Source: Streptomyces sp. HD (GTDB lineage: Bacteria > Actinomycetota > Actinomycetes > Streptomycetales > Streptomycetaceae). Taken from it: 64,000 nucleotides of DNA. A program made the position numbers and the translations under genes. Shown here one piece after another: positions 1 through 7,521 of this stretch; the stretch's first letter is position 1, and the number at the start of each line of letters is the position of its first letter. The stretch is taken from assembly GCF_028369295.1 (NCBI RefSeq), contig NZ_JAQMYP010000058.1:1-64000 (forward strand). The letters are read 5' to 3'. The notes beneath the pieces are model-generated. The model saw only the letters and a list, made by a program, of their open reading frames with translations, did no database searches and was not told where the DNA came from.

Positions 1-809
1 CCGGGCAGCCGGCGGGCGGCGGTGGTGAAGGTGCCGTGGGGGTGTTCGGGGGTGCCCTCGGAGCGGGGGAAGAACTCGTACCAGGAGCCGTACAGGGCGC
101 GTTCGCGCTCCACCAGCAGCGGCAGCGGCTCGGAGGCGGTGACCAGGTCCCGCAGCGGATACCGCCCCAACACCGCGTCCACCTCGGGGGTCAGCGCAGC
201 CGCCAACCGCCAGGCGGCCGGGCGGCTCTCGTCCCGCAGGGCCTCGACGGCCGTGAGAACGACCTGTTGCCGACCCTCGTCCTCCGGCACTCCGGCGGCC
301 GCACGCTCGTAGAGCCGCGCGCCCTCCTCCAGGACCAGGTCGGTGTCCATGCCGGCCGGGATCTTGATCTGGGCGTGGTGCCGCCAGGTGGCGACCGGGT
401 CGCCCCAGGCCTCGACCAGATAGGTCCACCGACCGGGCTCGCCGGCGGTGACGTCGGCGCCCCAGCGGTCGGTGCCGGGAGCGAGTTCACGCATCGGCGT
501 CCAGGGGCCGGGACGGCCGTCCGGGTCGATGAGTACGGCGTTGGCGGCGACGGCGTCATGTCCCTCGCGGAACACCGTTGCCGAGATCTCGAAGGTCTCG
601 CCGGTCACCGCCTTCGCGGGCACGCGCCCGTGCTGGACGATCGGGCGGACGTCGAGAACCGGTATGCGCCCGACACCGTTGCCCTTGCCGGTCACGGAGG
701 GTCGCTCCGGAGCCGGCGGTCCGGGGTCGGCAGCGATGCCGCGATGGACCGGGAGTGCGTCGGTACGGGACGTCGGGGGTGAGGACGACTGGTGGCGCAT
801 GGCGGGCAT
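1..809 (-). CDS. glgE: Alpha-1,4-glucan:maltose-1-phosphate maltosyltransferase, N-terminal part
   Basis: This is the first ~269 codons of a leftward gene whose 3' part lies outside the window. The readable protein carries the GlgE N-terminal domain signatures (a stretch beginning IPVLDVRPIVQHG, then TVFREGHDAVAANAVL, then AWGDPVATWRHHAQIKIPAG). GlgE (GH13_3) transfers maltose from maltose-1-phosphate onto alpha-glucan in the cytoplasm. The catalytic barrel is not in the window. The ATG at 809 was chosen because AGGAG lies about 5 nt upstream; a second ATG is 9 nt downstream. The divergent glgP further right and glgX at 26.6 kb fit an alpha-glucan setting. The family call is by recognition of conserved segments, not a search. 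Confidence 0.9.
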   Translation of the reverse strand, partial: MPAMRHQSSSPPTSRTDALPVHRGIAADPGPPAPERPSVTGKGNGVGRIPVLDVRPIVQHGRVPAKAVTGETFEISATVFREGHDAVAANAVLIDPDGRPGPWTPMRELAPGTDRWGADVTAGEPGRWTYLVEAWGDPVATWRHHAQIKIPAGMDTDLVLEEGARLYERAAAGVPEDEGRQQVVLTAVEALRDESRPAAWRLAAALTPEVDAVLGRYPLRDLVTASEPLPLLVERERALYGSWYEFFPRSEGTPEHPHGTFTTAARRLP

Positions 810-916
810 GACCGCTCCTGTCCGCGTCAACGTGGGTGGGCGGATGGCTGTGGGGAGGTGGGTCCTGCGGGTGGTGCGCCCGGGGGCGCACGGGTGGGGT
901 GTACCGGAGGAGCCTT

Positions 917-935
917 CCCACCCTATTCGGGTGGG
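917..935. promoter_or_regulatory. Inverted repeat upstream of glgE
   Basis: CCCACCC and GGGTGGG form a perfect 7-bp inverted repeat around the loop TATTC, about 110 bp upstream of the glgE start. It could be an operator or a leader hairpin. No family of regulator is implied by the sequence alone. Confidence 0.3.
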
Positions 936-981
936 CAATCCGGCACTTTGTTAACTACTCACGCGTATGTCTACGCACAAG

Positions 982-1012
982 ACCGGCCCCGTTCCTCAGG
1001 AACGGGGCCGGT
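982..1012 (-). terminator. Intrinsic-type terminator after the S8 protease gene
   Basis: A perfect 14-bp stem (982-995 with 999-1012) closes on a 3-nt loop, 27 bp past the stop of the leftward protease gene. The T-rich tail on that strand is short (TCTTG), as is common in Streptomyces. It separates the protease transcript from glgE. Confidence 0.75.
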
Positions 1013-1038
1013 GTCTGCAATTCGCCGACAAGTGGCCG

Positions 1039-2241
1039 CTATGAGCCCGGTACCTGCAGGAGTTTGTTCGGCGAGCCGAGCCCACGCCCGGAGACCTTGC
1101 CGGACGCGGCCTGCGCCACCAGCGCCTTGGACACCTGCGCGGGACCGGCCTTGGGATGGTCGGCCAGATAGAGCGCGGCCACGCCCGCCGCGTGCGGCGA
1201 CGCCATCGACGTACCCGAGAAGGTCGCCTTGCCGGAGTCGTTCGCGTACGACGCCGACGTGATTGCGACCCCCGGGGCGAACAGGTCCAGGGACGGGCCG
1301 AAGTTGGAGAAGCTCGCCCTCGCGTCCTTCTTGTCGGTGGCGCCCACGGTGATGGCCTCCCGCACCGCGGCGGGGGAGTACAGGGACGCCGGCAGCCCGT
1401 CGTTGCCCGCCGCGACCGTGTAGGTGACGCCGGACGCGATGGAGTTGCGTACGGCGGCGTCCAACTGCGCGTTGCGGTAGCCGCCGAGGCTGACGTTGGC
1501 GACCGCCGGCTTCCTGGCGTGCTTGGTCACCCAGTCGATGCCTGCGATGACCTGGGCCGTTGTGCCGCTGCCCGCGTTGTCGAGGACCCGTACGGAGACG
1601 ACCTTGGCGTTCTTGGCGACGCCGTACCGGCTGCCCGCGATGGTGCCGGCGACATGGGTGCCGTGGCCGTTGCCGTCGCTCGCGGTCCTGTCGTTGCCGA
1701 CGAAGTCCCAGCCGTAGCCGGCCCGGCCGCCGAAGTCCTTGTGCGATATGCGGATGCCGGTGTCGATCACGTAGACCGTCACGCCGCTGCCCGCGGACTC
1801 CGGCCAGGTGTAGCTCTTGTCCAGCGGAAGGTTGGCCTGATCGATGCGGTCGAGCCCCCAGGACGGCGGATTCTGCTGATTGTGCTCCAGGGCCACGCGG
1901 GTGTCCTGGACGACCGAGGCGACGCGGGAGTCCGCAGCGAGCCGCTTGGCCTGTCTCTCGTCGGCCCGGATGGAGTAGCCGTTGAGGACCGTGCCGTAGG
2001 TGTGGCTTATTTTCGCCCCGTACTTGTCGGCAAGGCTCTTTCCGGCCGCCGACGGAGCTTTCGTTCCTCCCTTGAGTGTCACCACGTAACTGCCGCTGAT
2101 GGTGCCGGGGACCCCGGCGCCGAGTATCTGCCCCTCCGGTGCGGCGTGCGCGGGCAGGGTGCTGGCCGACAGTGCGGCGACACAGGTCACCGCGGTCAGG
2201 CCTCCCGCCCAGCGCAGACGCCGTATGCGCGTCCGTGCCAT
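1039..2241 (-). CDS. Secreted S8 family subtilisin-like serine protease
   Basis: A 400-residue preproprotease. The N-terminus is a Sec-type signal peptide (RIRR, hydrophobic core, cleavage near AHA). An I9-type inhibitor propeptide follows (YVVTLKGG region), then the S8 catalytic domain. The triad is visible as Asp in YVIDTGIRISHKDF, His in GNGHGTHVAGTIAG and Ser in SGTSMASPHAAG, with the oxyanion Asn in TVAAGNDG. There is no C-terminal accessory domain. The ATG at 2241 was preferred to one 78 nt upstream because GGAGGGGA precedes it and the signal peptide then starts directly. It resembles the proteinase K-like extracellular proteases of Streptomyces and stands between glgE and glgP. Confidence 0.93.
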   Translation of the reverse strand: MARTRIRRLRWAGGLTAVTCVAALSASTLPAHAAPEGQILGAGVPGTISGSYVVTLKGGTKAPSAAGKSLADKYGAKISHTYGTVLNGYSIRADERQAKRLAADSRVASVVQDTRVALEHNQQNPPSWGLDRIDQANLPLDKSYTWPESAGSGVTVYVIDTGIRISHKDFGGRAGYGWDFVGNDRTASDGNGHGTHVAGTIAGSRYGVAKNAKVVSVRVLDNAGSGTTAQVIAGIDWVTKHARKPAVANVSLGGYRNAQLDAAVRNSIASGVTYTVAAGNDGLPASLYSPAAVREAITVGATDKKDARASFSNFGPSLDLFAPGVAITSASYANDSGKATFSGTSMASPHAAGVAALYLADHPKAGPAQVSKALVAQAASGKVSGRGLGSPNKLLQVPGS

Positions 2242-2596
2242 GGTGTGAGTTCCCCTCCTCAACTCGGCGCACGACGGCCCTCCGACACCGGGTGCGCCCG
2301 GCGCGGACCGGTGCGCCACGAGTCAGCCTCCCTCCATGTGAGAAGTCGTCACAAGGACGCCTACGGGGGCGGAATCGGCCATATCGTCCATGGGGGATGT
2401 GTAAAGGTTGCGGCTGCTTTCGGATGAAGGTGAGCGAAATAGACCCGTCCGGCGGCAGGGGACAAGAACGATCAAGCCGAACCGGGGACTGAGGGCGAAG
2501 CTCCCAGCGGGGGCGACGCGTTCGCCGGTAACGTCATGGGCCACGGCGACGCACACTGTCGTGCGGCGTCATCCAGCGAAGCGCCGAGGTGGAACC
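2242..2596. other. Intergenic region between divergent protease and glgP genes
   Basis: These 355 bp should hold promoters for both divergent genes. Short ORFs read through it but lack a convincing ribosome site or recognisable product. I see no strong inverted repeat and cannot place either promoter with confidence. Confidence 0.5.
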
Positions 2597-5215
2597 GTGA
2601 AGGCGATCCGTCGATTCACCGTCCGTCCTGTCCTCCCCGAACCCCTCCGGCCTCTCAGTGACCTCGCGCGCAATCTGCGCTGGTCCTGGCACGCGGAGAC
2701 CCGCGATCTCTTCCAGACCGTCGACCCCGAGTGCTGGGCGGCATCGGGCCATGACCCCGTACGGCTGCTGGGCAGTGTGTCGCCCGGGCGGCTCGCGGAG
2801 CTGGCCGAGGACCGCCGGTTCCTGCGCCGGCTGACCGCGGCCGCCGGTGACCTGGGCGACTACGTCAGCGGCGGGCGCTGGTACCAGGAGCAGCCCGGCG
2901 AACTTCCCGCCGCCGTCGCCTACTTCTCCCCCGAGTTCGGCATCACGGCCGCCCTGCCCCAGTACTCCGGCGGCCTCGGCATCCTCGCCGGCGACCATCT
3001 CAAGGCGGCCAGCGACCTCGGCGTACCGCTCATCGGGGTCGGGCTGCTGTACCGGCACGGCTACTTCCGGCAGTCCCTGTCCCGGGACGGCTGGCAGCAG
3101 GAGCACTACCCGGTCCTGGACCCCAACGAGCTGCCGCTCGCGCTCCTGAAGGAACCCGACGGCAACCCCACCCGGATCTCCCTCGCCCTGCCCGGCGGCG
3201 GTTCGCTGCACGCCCGGGTCTGGCTCGCACAGGTCGGCCGGGTGCCGCTGCTGATGCTGGACTCGGACGTCGAGGAGAACGGCCTCGGCGAACGCGGCGT
3301 GACCGACCGGCTCTACGGCGGCGGCAGCGAGCACCGGCTGCTGCAGGAGATGCTGCTGGGTATAGGAGGTGTGCGGGCCGTGCGGACGTACTGCCGTCTG
3401 ACCGGCCACCCGGAGCCCGAGGTCTTCCACACCAACGAGGGCCATGCCGGCTTCCTCGGCCTGGAGCGCATCGCCGAACTGGCCGCCGGGGGGATGGACT
3501 TCGACTCCGCGCTGGAGGCGGTCCGCGCCGGGACCGTCTTCACCACCCACACCCCCGTCCCGGCCGGCATCGACCGCTTCGACCGCGAGCTGGTCGCCCA
3601 CCACTTCGGCCCCGACGCCGAACTCCCGGGCATCGACGTCGAGCACATCCTCCAGCTGGGCATGGAGACCTACCCCGGCGGCGAACCCAACCTCTTCAAC
3701 ATGGCCGTGATGGGCCTGCGCCTGGGCCAGCGCGCGAACGGCGTCTCGCTGCTGCACGGCAACGTCAGCCGCGAGATGTTCTCGGGACTGTGGCCGGGAT
3801 TCGACCCCGACGAGGTGCCCATCACCTCGGTCACCAACGGCGTCCACGCCCCGACCTGGGTCGCCCCCGAGGTCTTCCGGCTCGGCGCCCGCCAGATCGG
3901 GGCCCAGCGCACCGAGGACGCGCTGACCGTCGGTGGCTCGGACCGCTGGGACGCGGTCGGGGACATCCCGGACCAGGACATCTGGGAGCTGCGCCGGAAC
4001 CTGCGCGAGCAGCTGGTGACGGAGGTCCGGGACCGGCTGCGCACCTCCTGGCGGCAACGCGGCGCGGGGACGGCCGAGTTGGGCTGGATCGACGGCGTGC
4101 TGGACCCCGACGTCCTCACCATCGGATTCGCGCGGCGCGTCCCGTCGTACAAGCGGCTGACGCTGATGCTCAGGGACCGCGACCGGCTGATGGATCTCCT
4201 GCTGCACCCGGAGCGGCCGATTCAGATCGTGGTGGCGGGCAAGGCGCATCCGGCGGACGACGGCGGTAAGCGGCTGGTCCAGGAGCTGGTGAGGTTCGCG
4301 GACGATCCGCGGGTGCGCCATCGGATCGTGTTCCTGCCGGACTACGGCATGGCGATGGCGCAGAAGCTGTATCCGGGCTGCGACATCTGGCTGAACAACC
4401 CGCTCAGGCCGCTGGAGGCGTGCGGCACGTCGGGCATGAAGGCGGCGCTGAACGGCTGCCTCAACCTCTCCGTCCTGGACGGCTGGTGGGACGAGTGGTT
4501 CCAGCCCGACTTCGGCTGGGCGATCCCCACGGCCGACGGCACCGGTACGGAGCCGGACCACCGCGACGACATAGAGGCGGCGGCGCTGTACGACCTGCTG
4601 GAGCAGCGCGTCACGCCGCGCTTCTACGAGCGTGGCCAGGCCGGGCTGCCGGACCGCTGGATCGAGATGGTCCGTCAGACACTGACCCATCTGGGCCCGA
4701 AGGTGCTGGCGGGCAGGATGGTCCGTGAATACGTCGAGCGCCTCTACACCCCGGCCGCGCACGCCCATCGCGCGATGACACCGGACGCGGCGCGTGAGCT
4801 CGCGGGCTGGAAGGCGCGGGTGCGCTCGGCCTGGCACGGTGTCACGGTCGACCATGTCGAGACGTCGGCGGCGACGCCCACCGCGGAACTCGGGTCGACG
4901 CTCAGTCTCCGGGTGCGGGTCGCGCTGGGCGACCTCGGGCCGGACGACGTCGAGGTCCAGGCGGTTTCGGGGCGGGTGGACGCCGAGGACCGCATCGCGG
5001 ACGCGTCGACGGTGCCGTTGAAGCCGACCGGGAACCCGGACATGGAGGGGCGGTGGGTGTACGAGGGCCCGCTCGCCCTGGACCGGACGGGCCCGTACGG
5101 CTACACCGTCCGGATCCTCCCGGCGCATCGGTTGCTGGCGTCCGGCGCGGAGCTGGGGCTGGTGGCGGTGCCCTCGGAGGAGACGGGTGAGGGGGCCGGG
5201 GTGCTGATGCGGTGA
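2597..5215 (+). CDS. glgP: Glycogen/alpha-glucan phosphorylase (GT35)
   Basis: An 872-residue phosphorylase of the alpha-glucan phosphorylase subfamily, which opens with a DUF3417-type segment (LSDLARNLRWSW). It releases glucose-1-phosphate from alpha-1,4-glucan ends using pyridoxal phosphate. The cofactor lysine is Lys615 in GTSGMKAALNG; FHTNEGHAGFL, TTHTPVPAG and GFARRVPSYKR are conserved family segments. A longer in-frame ORF opens at 2408, but GTG 2597 has GAGGTGG 4-5 nt upstream and starts at the conserved N-terminus (VKAIRRFTV). Beyond the protease gene lies glgE, a typical Streptomyces neighbour. A strong terminator follows the stop. Confidence 0.95.
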   Translation: MKAIRRFTVRPVLPEPLRPLSDLARNLRWSWHAETRDLFQTVDPECWAASGHDPVRLLGSVSPGRLAELAEDRRFLRRLTAAAGDLGDYVSGGRWYQEQPGELPAAVAYFSPEFGITAALPQYSGGLGILAGDHLKAASDLGVPLIGVGLLYRHGYFRQSLSRDGWQQEHYPVLDPNELPLALLKEPDGNPTRISLALPGGGSLHARVWLAQVGRVPLLMLDSDVEENGLGERGVTDRLYGGGSEHRLLQEMLLGIGGVRAVRTYCRLTGHPEPEVFHTNEGHAGFLGLERIAELAAGGMDFDSALEAVRAGTVFTTHTPVPAGIDRFDRELVAHHFGPDAELPGIDVEHILQLGMETYPGGEPNLFNMAVMGLRLGQRANGVSLLHGNVSREMFSGLWPGFDPDEVPITSVTNGVHAPTWVAPEVFRLGARQIGAQRTEDALTVGGSDRWDAVGDIPDQDIWELRRNLREQLVTEVRDRLRTSWRQRGAGTAELGWIDGVLDPDVLTIGFARRVPSYKRLTLMLRDRDRLMDLLLHPERPIQIVVAGKAHPADDGGKRLVQELVRFADDPRVRHRIVFLPDYGMAMAQKLYPGCDIWLNNPLRPLEACGTSGMKAALNGCLNLSVLDGWWDEWFQPDFGWAIPTADGTGTEPDHRDDIEAAALYDLLEQRVTPRFYERGQAGLPDRWIEMVRQTLTHLGPKVLAGRMVREYVERLYTPAAHAHRAMTPDAARELAGWKARVRSAWHGVTVDHVETSAATPTAELGSTLSLRVRVALGDLGPDDVEVQAVSGRVDAEDRIADASTVPLKPTGNPDMEGRWVYEGPLALDRTGPYGYTVRILPAHRLLASGAELGLVAVPSEETGEGAGVLMR

Positions 5216-5221
5216 GCGCGA

Positions 5222-5257
5222 GGCGCTCGGCCGGGGGAGGAATCCCGGCCGAGCGCC
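5222..5257. terminator. Strong hairpin terminator between convergent genes
   Basis: A perfect 14-bp GC-rich stem (5222-5235 with 5244-5257) with an 8-nt loop, 6 bp after the glgP stop and 31 bp from the convergent small secreted protein gene. It probably serves both strands. Confidence 0.8.
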
Positions 5258-5288
5258 CGCGTGCACTGCTCCAGTCGTTGCTGGGCGG

Positions 5289-5711
5289 TCAGGCGATGGC
5301 CGTCGCGTAGGCGCAGTTGATCAGCGTGCCGCCGCTGGTCTGGCACATCGTCAAGGAGACGGAGGCGCCGTCCGCGATGTCGAGGTCCTTTTCGAGTCGT
5401 CCCGCGTCGGCGCCCTGTGTGTGCTTGATCTCGGCCGAGCCGCCGGACCAGGTGGCCTTGATGTACACCCCGCGACCGTCGGCCTCGGCGTCCACCGCAT
5501 AGAGGATCTCGTCATAGGCCGTGAAGCCGGCCCACGAGACGACCACGCCACTGGGGTTGCGCCACTCGGCCCAGCAGTCCCTGCTGTTCGCGTCGTTCCA
5601 CCCTGCCGCGCAGCCCTTGTCGTACGTGTCGGCCGACGACACCCCCGCCATGGCGCCGAACGTCAGTGCCGCGGTGGCCGCGACGGTCCCCACTCTGAGA
5701 AACGTGCGCAT
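5289..5711 (-). CDS. Small secreted protein of unknown function
   Basis: A 140-residue protein with a clear signal peptide (MRTFLRVG, hydrophobic core, cleavage near VSSAD). The mature ~110 residues contain four cysteines, probably two disulfides (KGCAAGW, SRDCWAEW, LTMCQTS, LINCAYA), and many Trp/Tyr, suggesting a compact extracellular beta fold. I do not recognise a family. GAGAGG precedes the ATG. The next gene upstream encodes another small secreted protein with a matching layout, 26 bp away, so the two are probably cotranscribed. ScbA-type or protease-inhibitor-like roles are possible but unsupported. Confidence 0.75.
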   Translation of the reverse strand: MRTFLRVGTVAATAALTFGAMAGVSSADTYDKGCAAGWNDANSRDCWAEWRNPSGVVVSWAGFTAYDEILYAVDAEADGRGVYIKATWSGGSAEIKHTQGADAGRLEKDLDIADGASVSLTMCQTSGGTLINCAYATAIA

Positions 5712-5737
5712 GATTGCCTCTCTTCCCCGGGTGGGCT

Positions 5738-6142
5738 CTAGGCCTCGCCGATGCAGTACGGAATGACGTTGTTGGAGTTGAAGTCGATGCCGCCGGTGGT
5801 GGTGCCGTCCCAGTTGCCGAGGAATGCTCCGACGTGGACGGTCGTGCCCTCGGCTATGGAGAGGTTCACGTCGCGGAGGCCGCTGTCCGCGCCGTTCCTG
5901 TTCCAGTACCAGTAGTGGCCGTCGCCGTAGATCTCGATGTGCCCGATGGCGGAGTGGCCGTCGGCGAAGACGTCGTCCACCAGGAGGTGTTCGCCGGTCG
6001 CCTTGAACGTGGCCTTGGCGCCGCCGTTGTCGGATGTGTCGCTGCAGTTCTCCTCGGCGTGGGCGGTCGTCGACAGCCCCAGAGTGAGTGCCGCCATGAT
6101 CGGAACAATCGCCGCCGCACGGCTGAACGAGCGCATTCTCAT
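5738..6142 (-). CDS. Small secreted acidic protein of unknown function
   Basis: A 134-residue protein with a signal peptide cleaved near AHAEE and a mature domain of ~105 residues. Two cysteines sit close to the mature termini (ENCSD, IPYCIGEA) and may pair. The middle is rich in Gly, Asp, His and aromatic residues (a GDGHYWYW segment). Its size and order of parts match the downstream secreted protein, so the two may be distant paralogues; sequence identity is low by eye. The start ATG at 6142 has AGGAG six nucleotides upstream, so the M-R-M start is well placed. Function is unknown. Confidence 0.72.
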   Translation of the reverse strand: MRMRSFSRAAAIVPIMAALTLGLSTTAHAEENCSDTSDNGGAKATFKATGEHLLVDDVFADGHSAIGHIEIYGDGHYWYWNRNGADSGLRDVNLSIAEGTTVHVGAFLGNWDGTTTGGIDFNSNNVIPYCIGEA

Positions 6143-6162
6143 TACGTTCTCCTTCTCTCGCA

Positions 6163-6198
6163 GTGATATGTGCTCTCGCGGTGATACGTGCTCTCGCG
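6163..6198. repeat. 18-bp tandem duplication in a leader/promoter region
   Basis: GTGATATGTGCTCTCGCG is followed directly by GTGATACGTGCTCTCGCG (one mismatch), then a truncated third start (ATACGAG). It lies just upstream of the small secreted protein gene ending at 5738 and after the stop of the lipoprotein gene. Confidence 0.7.
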
Positions 6199-6210
6199 AT
6201 ACGAGCCGGT

Positions 6211-6771
6211 TCAGTTCCCGGAGCAGGAGGCCTCAACGACGAGCTTCGGCCGTAGATCTGCCGAGAAGGGCGTCCCGGCAGTGGGATTCTGCTCGCAGAC
6301 TTTCCATGACCAATGGCGCCCGCCGGTCCTGCGCCCCTTCGCGTCCAGTGTGTCGACGCTGATGTGGTCCGGAGCGAATCCCGCCTCGACGAGTTGCTGG
6401 GCCGCCTTGCGCAGATTCACGCCGACAACCTTGGGCGTTTTGCCGGGCGGCATGTCCTCGCCGACGCGAAGTGGGCATTTCTCGGAACTCCGGACCGCGA
6501 AATAGTCCACGGCGCTGAGGTTCGGCTTCTGCTTCTCGAAGCACGCCTTGAAGTGGCTCGCGTAGGCCGGGCTGATGTACCGGCCCAGGCTTGTCGCATC
6601 GCGGAGGGAGAATCCCTTTCCCTGGTCCGCCGCCGTTTTCATGGCCGTGTCGAGCGGGAGGTCCACTCGGCGAATGGAGGGCTCGGGCCCTTCGTCGGCT
6701 GTGTCCTGATGGCCGCACGCGGTGGCACCGCCCAGAATTGCCAGAGCCGCTATCACGCTCGCGAGTCTCAC
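6211..6771 (-). CDS. Lipoprotein with a PASTA-like C-terminal domain
   Basis: A 186-residue exported lipoprotein. The lipidated residue should be Cys19 (ILGGATAC), although the residue three before it is Ala rather than the usual Leu/Val. The C-terminal ~75 residues look like one PASTA-type repeat (VVGVNLRKAAQQLVEAGF, then VCEQNPTAGTPF), a fold that in other proteins binds cell-wall fragments or beta-lactams. Two extra cysteines in the middle may pair. The GTG start at 6771 has a GGGGGAG ribosome site. It lies in the same direction as the two small secreted genes. The PASTA assignment is by pattern only. Confidence 0.75.
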   Translation of the reverse strand: MRLASVIAALAILGGATACGHQDTADEGPEPSIRRVDLPLDTAMKTAADQGKGFSLRDATSLGRYISPAYASHFKACFEKQKPNLSAVDYFAVRSSEKCPLRVGEDMPPGKTPKVVGVNLRKAAQQLVEAGFAPDHISVDTLDAKGRRTGGRHWSWKVCEQNPTAGTPFSADLRPKLVVEASCSGN

Positions 6772-6823
6772 GGAATCGCTCCCCCCCGGTATGGGGGTAA
6801 AGGAATCATGGAAGCGTTTGTCG

Positions 6824-6877
6824 GGTCAAGGGATTTTCCCGGTCAAGGAGTTCTGCGAGGTCAAGGGGTTTTGCGGA
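6824..6877. repeat. Three imperfect 17-18 bp direct repeats
   Basis: GGTCAAGG starts three consecutive units at 6824, 6841 and 6859, each continuing as RTTTTSC-like sequence. It lies ~50 bp upstream of the lipoprotein start (leftward) in an unusually AT-rich stretch, so it may be a regulatory or slipped-strand repeat. Confidence 0.7.
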
Positions 6878-6939
6878 TTAAAAGATTCCGGGTGATTGTC
6901 CTCATTGTGGAGTAATTCCGATAACGCGGAATCGCCCGG

Positions 6940-7449
6940 TCAGTACTCCTGTGCCGGTGCGCACAATCGCCGCAACACCGCTCCGCATCGCCGTGCGTAC
7001 GCATGCTGAAGCCCGCGGGTGGCCGGGCCGCCCGCCCGCGCGTACCACTTCGCCCCGCGGCTGAACGCGTTCACCGTCAGCCAGACCGTGCCGTCGCCCG
7101 TGCGCTCCACGACGAACGCCTCTTCGCCGCACTCCGGATGTCCGGAGAGCGTGCCGTACGCCCAGCCGATCCGCCGGTGTTCCGCCACCGTCCAGACCAC
7201 CCGGCAGGGTGCCTTGATCATGCCGGCGAGGGTGACCGTGACCTCGACGTCGGAGGCGGCGCGATCGGCCGAGGCGTCGATGCCGACGCCCATCGCGCGG
7301 TGCATCTCCCAGGTCATGACCGCCTCAGCGGCTCTGCGGAAGACGTCCTCGCCCTCCCCGATGCGAGTGCGCACGTGCAGGGGGTGGAACCCGGGCGGGC
7401 AGAAGCCGCTCTCTCGGGTCGCGCCGACGTGGTCGTACGTGAAGGACAT
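6940..7449 (-). CDS. DUF1990 family protein
   Basis: A 169-residue cytoplasmic protein with the DUF1990 pattern: the N-terminal YDHVGATRE segment, then WEMHRAMGV, RIGWAYGTLSGHPECGEEAF and a C-terminal RRLCAPAQ. The biochemical function of the family is not established. There is no ribosome site before the ATG; TACGCT ends 8 nt upstream and would suit a leaderless transcript. The terminator of the next gene is inside its promoter region, so the two are tightly packed though not cotranscribed. Confidence 0.85.
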   Translation of the reverse strand: MSFTYDHVGATRESGFCPPGFHPLHVRTRIGEGEDVFRRAAEAVMTWEMHRAMGVGIDASADRAASDVEVTVTLAGMIKAPCRVVWTVAEHRRIGWAYGTLSGHPECGEEAFVVERTGDGTVWLTVNAFSRGAKWYARAGGPATRGLQHAYARRCGAVLRRLCAPAQEY

Positions 7450-7464
7450 GGGTCACAAGCGTAA

Positions 7465-7501
7465 GGCGGCACCCGGGGATGCCTTCGTCCCGGGTGCCGC
7501 C
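7465..7501 (-). terminator. Terminator of the first M4 metallopeptidase gene
   Basis: A perfect 13-bp stem (7465-7477 with 7489-7501) with an 11-nt loop, starting 21 bp after the stop of the leftward M4 gene. It ends just 15 bp before the next leftward start codon. Confidence 0.8.
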
Positions 7502-7521
7502 CCTTTGCAACTACGTGTGCG

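Noticed and set aside
2323..2556. 77-codon leftward ORF in the protease/glgP gap
   Set aside because: No ribosome site, no signal peptide or conserved pattern; more likely promoter DNA.
2534..5266. Very long antisense ORF (about 910 codons) opposite glgP
   Set aside because: High-GC third-position bias opens antisense frames; its product is Arg/Pro/Val-rich with no family pattern, while glgP on the other strand is unmistakable. The same applies to the antisense ORFs at 9610-11445, 16268-18826 and 39203-41617.
6824..6877. Short GGTCAAGG repeats considered as a CRISPR remnant
   Set aside because: Only three imperfect units, no spacers, in a leader region.
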